Of a stretch of 39,192 bases of DNA, positions 1 through 6,918 are shown piece by piece. The notes beneath the pieces are model-generated. The model saw nothing but the letters and a program-made list of their open reading frames with translations. It was not told the origin of the DNA and made no database searches. Where the stretch lies: NCBI GenBank assembly GCA_016208165.1, contig JACQYL010000084.1, positions 1-39,192 on the forward strand, given 5' to 3'. Source of the DNA: Deltaproteobacteria bacterium (GTDB lineage: Bacteria; Desulfobacterota; Desulfarculia; JACQYL01). Both the position numbers and the translations under genes were made by a program. Every line of letters begins with the position of its first letter. Position 1 is the stretch's first letter.

Positions 1-447
1 GTGTGTGACGAGGACGAAGGCTGCCATTCCTTCCCCCTGCTCGTACCGGACGAGCTGAACATCCACCGGCTGGATGAAGTGGTGGCCGACGTACTGGCCG
101 GCTTTATCTACTTCCATACCCGTCAGATCGAAAATCCCGGCACCAAACAGTGTATGATCGCCTACTGGAGAAGCGTGGTCACGGCCAATTCGGGCCTGTA
201 CAACTGCGCCACCGGTAACACCATTGCCAACTTCCTGCCCGTTAACGTAAGCTGCAATGATCAAGGGCTTCAAAACACGGTCCCCTTCGGCAACGCACTG
301 CAGATCCTGGGTTGGACCACCAACGAAGGTCTGGGTACCGCGCAAGAAAGCTGGGGAGCCATCTTCCCGCTGATCCGGAAATGCATCTTGGGCGATCCGG
401 CCACCCTGGAAGTCCTTGATTCAATGCCGATTCTTCCTCCCACTTAA
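1..447 (+). CDS. Hypothetical protein, probably the 3' part of a larger gene
   Basis: The frame is open from base 1 to a TAA at 445-447, giving 148 residues. A GTG stands at base 1, but no upstream sequence is available to show a ribosome binding site, so the gene may well begin outside the window. I do not recognise the family. The protein is soluble-looking, has five cysteines, and contains an Asn/Gly-rich middle stretch (NCATGNTIANFLPVN near residues 68-82) but no known metal or nucleotide motif. It reads in the same direction as the corrinoid cluster that starts about 500 bases downstream. I looked for similarity to the MttB-type methyltransferases that often precede corrinoid proteins and saw none. 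Coding status rests on the long open frame only. Confidence 0.45.
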   Translation: MCDEDEGCHSFPLLVPDELNIHRLDEVVADVLAGFIYFHTRQIENPGTKQCMIAYWRSVVTANSGLYNCATGNTIANFLPVNVSCNDQGLQNTVPFGNALQILGWTTNEGLGTAQESWGAIFPLIRKCILGDPATLEVLDSMPILPPT

Positions 448-942
448 TGCGTCTGCGCCCAGCGAACTTCTCTCAACGCAGATAGAGTAGGAAGCGAGCC
501 CAAAATAATCGATACCTTCGGAACTCGACAGGAAGCTTCCCAATAGGAGGCTTTCTGTTGTTTCTTTATGGGGGGATTCTACGGGCGACCGTTTTTCCGA
601 ACGGCTAACCGACCCGCCGGTAGTGCTCCAGAAGCATATTTTCCTTCGATGCCCCCTCGGTCGAAACAAATCGGCTGATCGGCCACGACATCAGCGCCCG
701 ATCGAAGCCCTCATTTCATACCAGTCTCTCCCCCTCTGCTTTCAGATGAGTTCTTTTCTTCCGGACGGGTAATAATTTACAACCAAGCCACAATCTGCTA
801 GAGTCGATCACGTTCGAGCGCTGAGGGCCTGTTTCCGGATCCTGCAGCCAACCTTGGCCCCTGGCCCGCAAATCCGGTCATCGGAAAATACACATTCTCC
901 GAAGCGACCTGTTAAGGGTGATCTGTGAAAGGAGAAACGCGC
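448..942. other. Intergenic stretch, no gene recognised
   Basis: About 495 bases separate the first ORF from the corrinoid protein gene. Short open frames on both strands have no plausible ribosome binding site and no protein-like composition. An AT-rich patch at 768-780 could hold a -10 element for the downstream gene, but I find no matching -35 at the right distance. No clear terminator or riboswitch is seen. Confidence 0.5.
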
Positions 943-1587
943 ATGCTGGAAAGCATCTACGAAGACGTGGTAAGAGGAGATCTGAAACGGGTTACGGAAC
1001 ACGTAAAAGCGGCCTTGGAAGCCGGTTTGGACGTAGATAACATCCTCAATCGCGGCATGATAGCAGCCATGGATGAGGTTGGTAGACGGTTTGAGAGCGG
1101 CAAGATTTTCGTGCCGGAAATGATCATGGCCGCCCGCGCCATGCTGGCCGGCGTCGATATCATGAAACCTCATCTGCTCAAAGGGAAAGCCGCGCCTTTG
1201 GGAAAAGTCGTGATCGGCACCGTTAAGGGCGACCTCCACGATATAGGGAAGAATCTGGTCATCATGATGCTCGAGGCCACCGGCTTCGAGGTTGTGGACC
1301 TGGGCATAGACGTACCCGAGTCCCGATTCCTGGAAGCAGTCCGGAAACATAACGCTCAACTGGTGGCCTTGAGCGGCCTGCTGACCACGGCCATGTCCGA
1401 GATGCGGGCCACCGCGCAGCTGTTGAACCGGGAACTGAAAAAGGACGGGATCCGGGAGCAAGTGACCGTTATGATAGGAGGGGCTCCGGTAACCCAGTCG
1501 TTCGCGGACGAGATCGGCGCGGACCTGTACGCGCCCGATGCCTCCAGCGCCGCCAGAAAAGCCAAGGAACGCTTGCGGAAGGCCTGA
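943..1587 (+). CDS. Corrinoid (B12-binding) protein of a methyltransferase system, MtaC/MttC/MtbC type
   Basis: This 214-residue protein has the standard two-domain build of corrinoid proteins that shuttle methyl groups: a helical cap domain (about residues 1-85) and a Rossmann-like B12-binding domain (about 86-210). The cobalt-ligating motif is intact as GDLHDIGKN, with His99 as the expected lower axial ligand, followed by SGLLTT and GGAPV, which cradle the nucleotide tail in this family. Length matches the family. An upstream in-frame GTG at 925 exists, but AAAGGAG at 928-934 lies inside that extension and is ideally spaced for ATG 943. The gene leads a cluster with a UroD-fold protein and an Fe-S reductase. 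The methyl donor cannot be told, because no recognisable substrate-specific methyltransferase lies in the window. Confidence 0.93.
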   Translation: MLESIYEDVVRGDLKRVTEHVKAALEAGLDVDNILNRGMIAAMDEVGRRFESGKIFVPEMIMAARAMLAGVDIMKPHLLKGKAAPLGKVVIGTVKGDLHDIGKNLVIMMLEATGFEVVDLGIDVPESRFLEAVRKHNAQLVALSGLLTTAMSEMRATAQLLNRELKKDGIREQVTVMIGGAPVTQSFADEIGADLYAPDASSAARKAKERLRKA

Positions 1588-1645
1588 ACTCTTCCGATTC
1601 GGACAAACAGGCAACGAAGAAACAATCCTCAGAGGAGGTTCAACT

Positions 1646-2761
1646 ATGGCTACAGCTCCCGACCGGATGATCATCGCCGCCCAATGCAACGACCATTCCG
1701 CCTATCTCGCCGGCGTGCCGTTCGACCGGTTCTATACCGATGCCCGTACCTTTGCAAAAACGCAACTTCTCGTCACCGAATACTACGGTTTCGACGCTCC
1801 GAACACCATGTGGGACGGCTACAACATCGAAGCCGAAGCTCTGGGGCAGAAGATGATGTTCAGTCCAAATAAGATGCCGGATGTGGACCGAAGAGAACAA
1901 CTGCTTGAAAATCCATCCCATCTGGATCATCTGAAGATCCCCGACCCCTACAAATCCGGCCGCATGCCCTGGGTGCACGAGGTCAACAAAACGTACATCG
2001 AGCTCACCGGAAGTCCCGCACGAGCTTACTTTTGTGCGCCGTTCAGCCTCGCCGTCAACATACGCGGATATATGAATCTCGTGATCGACATCAACACCAA
2101 TCCGGAATTTGTCCACCGTCTCTTTGCCTTCCTGTGTGATGATGTACTGGTTCCGTTCATTGAAGCCATGAGGCACGAAATCGGCCGCCCGGACTCGTTG
2201 GCCGACGGATCCGACGCCTGGGCCTCCCCTCCCAACGTGAATCTGGACATGGTGGATGAATTCGTCGTTCCCTACACCGAACGCCTCCGCGAACGACTGG
2301 GGAAGAAGGTGGTTACCAGAGGTCAGTGGGGCGATGCAAGAAGCGGCGACCCGGAGCGCTTCATGGAGCAAAAACTGAAATGCTGCCCCGGATTTCTTAG
2401 CGCGCTGGATCCCGATCTCCACGAATTGGGTCCCCGCCGCATCAAGGACTTCGCCGTGAAGCACAATGTACGTATTGACGCGGGCATCGATGCCACTTTG
2501 ATCAGAAGCGGCCCCATAGACGCCATTGTCGGGCGAATTCGGAACTATATCGATGTCATGGGGCGAGACGGGAAATGCATCATCTTCCTGAACCATATCC
2601 CTTTCGATACACCGCCCGAACACATTCACGCCGCCGTTGCCGCCGTGCACACCTACGGGCGTTTTCCCATAGCGGAAAACCTCGCTGAAGTGCCGCTGAA
2701 GATACCTCAACGGGAATCCTTTTCCGAATTCCTTCACAAGAAGGGAGAGACGATCGACTAG
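1646..2761 (+). CDS. Uroporphyrinogen-decarboxylase-fold protein (MtaA/UroD superfamily) lacking the zinc site
   Basis: A 371-residue UroD-superfamily protein starting at ATG 1646, eight bases after AGAGGAGG at 1631-1638; the frame extends upstream to 1538 but overlaps the preceding gene there. Its place 58 bases behind a corrinoid protein suggests a methyltransferase acting on the methyl-corrinoid. Canonical members (MtaA, MtbA, CmuA) bind zinc through His-x-Cys in a HxCGD segment and a later Cys. Here the equivalent segment reads GQWGD (residues 226-230), so His and Cys are replaced by Gly and Trp, and the C-terminal segment IIFLNHIPFDTPPEH has no cysteine at the usual point. Thiol activation as in CoM methyltransferases is therefore unlikely. 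It may use another acceptor such as tetrahydrofolate, or have another role. Family placement is confident; the reaction is unknown. Confidence 0.85.
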   Translation: MATAPDRMIIAAQCNDHSAYLAGVPFDRFYTDARTFAKTQLLVTEYYGFDAPNTMWDGYNIEAEALGQKMMFSPNKMPDVDRREQLLENPSHLDHLKIPDPYKSGRMPWVHEVNKTYIELTGSPARAYFCAPFSLAVNIRGYMNLVIDINTNPEFVHRLFAFLCDDVLVPFIEAMRHEIGRPDSLADGSDAWASPPNVNLDMVDEFVVPYTERLRERLGKKVVTRGQWGDARSGDPERFMEQKLKCCPGFLSALDPDLHELGPRRIKDFAVKHNVRIDAGIDATLIRSGPIDAIVGRIRNYIDVMGRDGKCIIFLNHIPFDTPPEHIHAAVAAVHTYGRFPIAENLAEVPLKIPQRESFSEFLHKKGETID

Positions 2762-2778
2762 GCGGATATGTCGCATCT

Positions 2779-2812
2779 GTTGGGCTGCACTCGCAGCGCT
2801 CGATAACCCAAT
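2779..2812. repeat. Palindromic intergenic repeat, copy 1
   Basis: GTTGGG at the left and CCCAAT at the right bracket a CTCGCAGCGCTCG-like core, forming an imperfect hairpin just after the UroD-fold gene. The 34-base unit matches 28 of 34 positions with the unit at 39059-39092 at the far end of the window, so it belongs to a dispersed family and is not a one-off terminator. Confidence 0.7.
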
Positions 2813-2865
2813 TTGCCGATGACCTACCTAGCGTCACTATTCACATTCAGTCAGCGGGGAATCCT

Positions 2866-4116
2866 ATGATCGACTTTGCTCACGAGAAAAACCGTTTTGA
2901 AAGCGATTGCACGGCCTGCGGGCAATGTGTAACCGTGTGTCCCATCATCCCCTTCACCGGCATCAAGGACGACGATCCGGGGCGCATCATGGCTGCGGTG
3001 CTCGACGTATTCCGTCACGGAAGATCGAACGATGTTGCCAATATGCGCATTTACTCGTGCATGAGCTGCCTGACTTGCCGGCCCGAGTGCCCTGAAGATC
3101 TCGATCCCAGTCTCGGCTTGAGTCTCGCGAGAGGCATACTCCGTGAAGCCGGCGAACCTATGCCCAGAGGCCTTTCCTTTCTGCTGCCCGAAACCGGGTT
3201 CAACCTGATGAAAGCCATTGAAGCGATCCAAATCAAACCGGAAGAGCGCCCCTGGATCACGGACGTAAGGAGCGATGATGTCACCGAAACCGATACGGTG
3301 ATCTTTACCGGCTGCACCGGCATCATGCAGCCCGATTTGGTGATGACCGCGAGGGATCTCGTTCGACGCGCCGACCCGACGGTCCAGGTTCTGGGAGGGG
3401 TGGATTACTGCTGCGGCGACACCAACCTCCGGGCCGGAAATCCGGAAGCCGCCAAAGATCACTTCTATCGCCTCGTGGATGCGTTAGATCGCTTTTCTCC
3501 AAAAAACGTCCTGCTTCTGTGTCCCACCTGCAAAGCGTTTTTTGACCTGTATCAGCCTGACACGGATTGGTCCTGGCGTTTCATCACCGAGTTTCTGGCC
3601 GAACACCTGGACAAACTCGGGCGCCCCGAAGAAACAGTCGCCACGGTTACCATTCACGACGCCTGCCATCTCACCCGCGGAAAGCATCCCGACCTGGAAT
3701 CTCCCAGGAAGCTCCTTGAGGCCATACCCGGCATCGAGATCATCGAAATGAAGAACAGCCGCGAAACCACTCTTTGCTGTGGCGGGTCCGCTATGGCGGC
3801 CGTTGGAAAGCCCGGACTGGATTTCCGCTCTAAACGTCTCGAAGAGGCGCAGGAAACCGGAGCTGAAATCATGGCGGTCTACTGCCCGGGCTGCCAGTCG
3901 GTCTTCGTCCCGGAAATGGCGAAACTTCCCATACGGATCGAGTCCATCATCAAACTGCTTGGACGCTCGGTGGGCGTTTTTCACGAAGACAAACTCCTGA
4001 GGTTCATGAGCTATCGCGACGCCGGGAAAGTCCTTTCAGAGGCTGGAGGATGCATCGAAATGAGCGAGCTTCCGAAAGAGAAACTGACGGGGTTTGCTTC
4101 CAAGTACTTCAAGTAG
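2866..4116 (+). CDS. HdrD/GlpC-like Fe-S oxidoreductase with two CCG domains
   Basis: 416 residues starting at ATG 2866 behind GGGGA at 2856-2860. The N-terminus has two [4Fe-4S] motifs, CTACGQCVTVCP (residues 17-28) and CMSCLTCRPECP (about 65-76), as in ferredoxin-like electron-entry domains. Two cysteine-rich CCG domains follow: first GCTG, then YCCGD and LCPTC, then DACHL, LCCGGS and YCPGC. This is the arrangement of HdrD, GlpC and related subunits that reduce disulfides or pass electrons between ferredoxin-like carriers and quinones; no haem or FAD domain is present. In corrinoid clusters such a protein could reductively reactivate Co(II)-corrinoid or link methyl transfer to electron flow. 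That role is inferred from position only. It is the third gene in the block, 104 bases behind the UroD-fold gene, with a repeat in the gap. Confidence 0.88.
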   Translation: MIDFAHEKNRFESDCTACGQCVTVCPIIPFTGIKDDDPGRIMAAVLDVFRHGRSNDVANMRIYSCMSCLTCRPECPEDLDPSLGLSLARGILREAGEPMPRGLSFLLPETGFNLMKAIEAIQIKPEERPWITDVRSDDVTETDTVIFTGCTGIMQPDLVMTARDLVRRADPTVQVLGGVDYCCGDTNLRAGNPEAAKDHFYRLVDALDRFSPKNVLLLCPTCKAFFDLYQPDTDWSWRFITEFLAEHLDKLGRPEETVATVTIHDACHLTRGKHPDLESPRKLLEAIPGIEIIEMKNSRETTLCCGGSAMAAVGKPGLDFRSKRLEEAQETGAEIMAVYCPGCQSVFVPEMAKLPIRIESIIKLLGRSVGVFHEDKLLRFMSYRDAGKVLSEAGGCIEMSELPKEKLTGFASKYFK

Positions 4117-4294
4117 ACCGTCCATAAACAAGTTGAAACAGCGGCATGGAACATATATATTCTCAGGCCGTTTAGGAGATTATTCAAATACGAATGTATG
4201 GACGCCGAATCGTGTGGAAGTTCTTCTGTACCATGACATGGGGAAGTTCCACGCGGACCGGCCTCCGCAGCTCACACGGAAAGGACAAACAGTC

Positions 4295-4765
4295 ATGACA
4301 CCCCAACAGATGGAACAGGAAGCCCGTGACCTCATGCTGCGAGGGCACCACTGAAGCCAGGCCGTTCTGACGGTCGGTCTGAAAAAACTGGGACTACAGG
4401 ATGAAGGAAATCTGATTCGAGCCATGGCGGCACTGGGAGGCGGAATCGCATCCTCGGGAGGGCCTTGCGGAGCCCTGACCGGGGGCATAGCTCTTTTAGG
4501 TCGACTATTCGGCAAAATCGACCCCGAAGAAAAAGACGATCCGAGGATGTGGAAGGCGGCTTTTAAATTCTACAAGATGTTTCAGAGCGAGATCTGCGGT
4601 GAGAAGGGCAGCGTCGACTGCCGGGACATAGCATGCGTGGACTGGCGAGACCGCGAGGCCGCCGCCGGCTTTTACGGCGGCGAAGGTCGTCTGGTGTGCG
4701 GAGGCAATACCGGAAGGGCCGCTGGAATCCTGGGAGAGGTCATCGACAGGTATCTGGAAGGATAA
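4295..4765 (+). CDS. C-GCAxxG-C-C family protein read through an in-frame UGA, probable selenoprotein
   Basis: ATG 4295 follows AAAGGA at 4280-4285. The frame runs 19 codons, meets TGA at 4352-4354, then continues open in the same frame to TAA at 4763-4765. Both sides belong to one family: before and at the UGA the text is RGHH-U-SQAVL, where family members have a Cys followed by xQAVL, and after it come GGGIASSGGPCGALTGG (Cys58) and a C-terminal cysteine cluster (Cys101, Cys109, Cys114, Cys135). The UGA therefore replaces the first conserved cysteine, as expected for selenocysteine. A hairpin starts four bases after the UGA. The total of 156 residues fits the family. Its function is not established; neighbours suggest redox work beside the HdrD-like protein. 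The alternative is a nonsense mutation, with the downstream part starting at ATG 4424. Confidence 0.8.
4358..4381 (+). promoter_or_regulatory. SECIS-like hairpin directly after the in-frame UGA
   Basis: CAGGCCG at 4358-4364 pairs with CGGTCTG at 4375-4381 over seven base pairs (one G-U), leaving a ten-base loop. An alternative inner stem pairs GCCGT at 4361-4365 with ACGGT at 4370-4374 around a TCTG loop. Bacterial SECIS elements sit just behind the Sec UGA within the coding region. The loop here begins about 11 bases after the UGA, somewhat closer than in the E. coli fdhF example, so the match is suggestive only. Confidence 0.55.
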
Positions 4766-4778
4766 CGCCTAGAAATGT

Positions 4779-4812
4779 GGGGCGGGGGTGAAACCCGCCC
4801 CTTGTATCTTTA
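4779..4812. terminator. Rho-independent terminator behind the selenoprotein gene
   Basis: GGGGCGGG at 4779-4786 and CCCGCCCC at 4794-4801 form a perfect eight-pair GC stem with a seven-base loop, followed by TTGTATCTTT. It lies between convergent genes ending at 4765 and 4832 and fits termination of the + strand cluster. Confidence 0.85.
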
Positions 4813-4831
4813 AGATATGGACTGGTTTCCC

Positions 4832-5848
4832 CTATTTCGAATCCGGCTCATTGTGAAAAAATCGATTCCACGCTTCCGTCTGCTCGCGTCCGATGATCTG
4901 GTTGAATCCTCCGAACCAGCGGGATTCACTTTCATCCGCCCCTTGTAATACCTGTCTTCCCTGACCGAGAATGTGATAATAACGCTGCTGGGCCGCGCGG
5001 CCCGCCAACAACGATCCGATGCAATACAGTGCGATGTCAAAGCCCATGTCGTGGAGTTCTTTCGGGCTTTTGTACGGCGTCTTGGGACTTCGCTCGATCA
5101 TATTGGCCAACACGCCGCTGGGGCTGTTCTTGAATTCAGCCGCCACCCGGCGCAGTTGGTCTTCGTCTTCCGGAGCTTCCACAAATAGAATATCGGCTCC
5201 AGCCTCGGCATAGGCAAAGGCGCGGTCCATGGCCGCTCTGAATCCCTCGACGGCGATGGCGTCGGTGCGGGCCATCACCGAGAAATCTTCCTGCTCTCTG
5301 GCGTATGCCACAGCGGGACGGACGCGGAGCCGGATCATTTCTTCGGCCGATATCAGCTGCTTGCCCGTTCCACCCGCCCCTTCCATATGTCCGCAACTTT
5401 TGTTCACATTCTGCTGATCTTCCAACTGGATATACTGCCCCCCCTGTTTGTGGATCTGTCTACAAGTCAGGAGAATGGAAGAAGGCTCTACTCCGTACCC
5501 CGTGTCGGCATCCACTCCAATGGGAAGCGCCGGATTTCCGGTCTGTAGGGCGGCCATCCACGTAGCCTGCTCGATAATGTCCGTCTGCCGAACGATTTCA
5601 GTGCGCAGGATGTACCCCATGTCCGGTAGACCATGCATGGCGGCGCACAGGTAACCGGAGACAAAGGTGACAAACCCGCCTATGAAGTCCGGCACGGCCT
5701 CCTGTTCATACAGGCTGTAAACCGAGTGGTGCAGTTGGCGGGCTTCGGCTCCGTTGGCCACTCCGATGGCCACCAGAATACGTTCCCCTTTTTCTCTCAT
5801 CAGTTTTTTGAAACCGATGCGTTCCAAGCCGAATGAGGGTGTTTCCAT
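4832..5848 (-). CDS. Isocitrate lyase/PEP mutase family enzyme
   Basis: 338 residues of the PEP-mutase/isocitrate-lyase (alpha/beta barrel) superfamily, which makes or breaks C-C or C-P bonds of 2-oxo acids through an Mg-bound enolate. The metal-binding motif is present as VDADTGYG, then QLEDQ and the active-site loop NKSCGHMEG, which keeps the catalytic Cys-Gly-His of isocitrate and methylisocitrate lyases. The first lysine of the usual KKCGH is replaced, giving NKSCGH. The N-terminus (IGVANGAEARQLHH) and about 60 C-terminal residues differ from typical 2-methylisocitrate lyase, so the substrate is uncertain. ATG 5848 is preferred over TTG 5851 because AGGAT is well placed before it. It follows the ACT-domain gene by nine bases, so the two are probably co-transcribed. 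Confidence 0.85.
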   Translation of the reverse strand: METPSFGLERIGFKKLMREKGERILVAIGVANGAEARQLHHSVYSLYEQEAVPDFIGGFVTFVSGYLCAAMHGLPDMGYILRTEIVRQTDIIEQATWMAALQTGNPALPIGVDADTGYGVEPSSILLTCRQIHKQGGQYIQLEDQQNVNKSCGHMEGAGGTGKQLISAEEMIRLRVRPAVAYAREQEDFSVMARTDAIAVEGFRAAMDRAFAYAEAGADILFVEAPEDEDQLRRVAAEFKNSPSGVLANMIERSPKTPYKSPKELHDMGFDIALYCIGSLLAGRAAQQRYYHILGQGRQVLQGADESESRWFGGFNQIIGREQTEAWNRFFHNEPDSK

Positions 5849-5857
5849 CAAGATATC

Positions 5858-6298
5858 CTACGTGTCTTCAGAATGAGCGTTCACAACTTCCAGGGCCCGT
5901 TCGAGGTCCTGCAAACGGAAAATACAAATCGCCCTATCCATTTGAGGGTGTGCGGACGCGTAGAGGTAGTCGATATTGATCCCGTTCTGACTCAACAAGG
6001 CGGCTACCCTGCCGGTGGCTCCGGGATTATTGTCCAATTCCACCACGAGCACTTCTGTGTCAATAACCCGAAAGCCTTGTTTTTCCAGAACCGATTTGGT
6101 TTCTTCCTGTCTCTCCGCCACGATTCGCAGCACCGCTTCCTCCACGGTATCGATGGCGCAGATGGCCAAAAGGTTGATGGATTCCTGGGCCACCACCGCG
6201 CACAATTCGGCAAGGGCGCCTACACGGTTTTCCAGTGATACGGAATACTGCCGCATGACCTGGGCTTTCTGCTTCAATTCCACGGGCCTGTTCTCCAT
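5858..6298 (-). CDS. Small protein with two tandem ACT domains
   Basis: 146 residues forming two ACT-like ligand-binding domains, about 16-80 (YSVSLENRVGALAELCAVVA) and 85-140 (LVVELDNNPGATGRVAALLS). Each has the hydrophobic strand, NR/NPG turn and following helix typical of amino-acid-sensing ACT modules. No enzyme domain is attached, so a regulatory role is likely. Its stop is nine bases before the start of the isocitrate-lyase/PEP-mutase-family gene, so it may sense an amino acid tied to that enzyme. The start at ATG 6298 has no good ribosome binding site; ATG 6256, directly before the first ACT strand, is an alternative. The pairing with the enzyme is inferred from operon structure alone. 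Confidence 0.85.
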   Translation of the reverse strand: MENRPVELKQKAQVMRQYSVSLENRVGALAELCAVVAQESINLLAICAIDTVEEAVLRIVAERQEETKSVLEKQGFRVIDTEVLVVELDNNPGATGRVAALLSQNGINIDYLYASAHPQMDRAICIFRLQDLERALEVVNAHSEDT

Positions 6299-6468
6299 TT
6301 TTACAGGTTTGCCTCATTAAGAGGCAGGGTCCCTTTGATGTCAAGCAGGATCTTAGAGGAAACGAGAAGAAGTCGGTTCAGGCTGCATCGCAACCCCGAC
6401 CACGCTGGAAGGAAATGAATAAACAAGGAGTTATGCGTTTCAACGGGATGTGATAGGGCCGATAGTTC

Positions 6469-6497
6469 TTGACGTTTGGCGGATGAAAGGGTATGGT
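6469..6497 (+). promoter_or_regulatory. Sigma-70-type promoter for the thiC transcript
   Basis: TTGACG at 6469-6474 and TATGGT at 6492-6497 are separated by 17 bases. The predicted start falls near 6504, directly at the 5' edge of the TPP aptamer, which supports the assignment. Confidence 0.75.
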
Positions 6498-6504
6498 CAT
6501 AGTT

Positions 6505-6587
6505 GCTTGGGAGTGCATAGGCTGAGAGCCGATTCTTCGGCAACCCCTAGAACCTGATCCGGGTAATACCGGCGTAGGGAAAGCATA
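6505..6587 (+). promoter_or_regulatory. TPP riboswitch (THI element)
   Basis: The conserved thi-box parts occur in order: GGCTGAGAG near 6520, CAACCCCTAGAACCTGATC at 6541-6559, and GGTAATACCGGCGTAGGGAA near 6562-6581. GAACCTGATC...GGTAAT...GCGTAGGGAA is diagnostic for the thiamine pyrophosphate aptamer. High TPP should shut off thiC. The variable P3 arm is a short GCCGATTCTTCGGC-type hairpin. Confidence 0.96.
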
Positions 6588-6918
6588 GATAGCGTCCCCA
6601 TCGAACGTGCTTTCGACTAACCGCCTTCGGATTTCCCTTCCTGGAGTCCCGCAAACGCGGGGTGCGGCAGTTCAGCCACACGATATGCCCGGCAACTCAA
6701 GCTGTACCGAATGTATGCGTGCTTTGCACCATGCGAAATCGGTCGTTTACCAGAGGACCGTCCGTCCGGTCTCATGGTATACGAGGCACTCTGTTTGCGA
6801 CCCCGAGGGGCGGATGTTCGCCCTGTAACTCTAACCGGAAAGGCCGGGGCAGGACTCTGTTCCGCCCACGGCTCGATGTCGGCCGGAAGGCTGTACATCC
6901 CTTTCACCCGGAGGAAGC
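6588..6918 (+). promoter_or_regulatory. Long leader between TPP aptamer and thiC
   Basis: About 330 bases lie between the aptamer and the thiC start, much longer than a simple expression platform needs. Small hairpins are visible (CCCGC-AAAC-GCGGG near 6649-6662 and CCCCGAGGGG near 6800), but no hairpin with a U tract, so the mode of control cannot be read. Short open frames here lack convincing start signals. Confidence 0.5.

Noticed and set aside
808-1689. 293-codon open frame on the minus strand
   Set aside because: Antisense to the corrinoid protein gene, with no recognisable domain.
1640-2776. 378-codon open frame on the minus strand
   Set aside because: It is a mirror of the UroD-fold gene in GC-rich DNA. 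No domain is visible, and the plus-strand gene has a strong binding site and family similarity.
6607-6828. Short ORF in the TPP leader
   Set aside because: GTG start without ribosome binding site and no protein-like composition.
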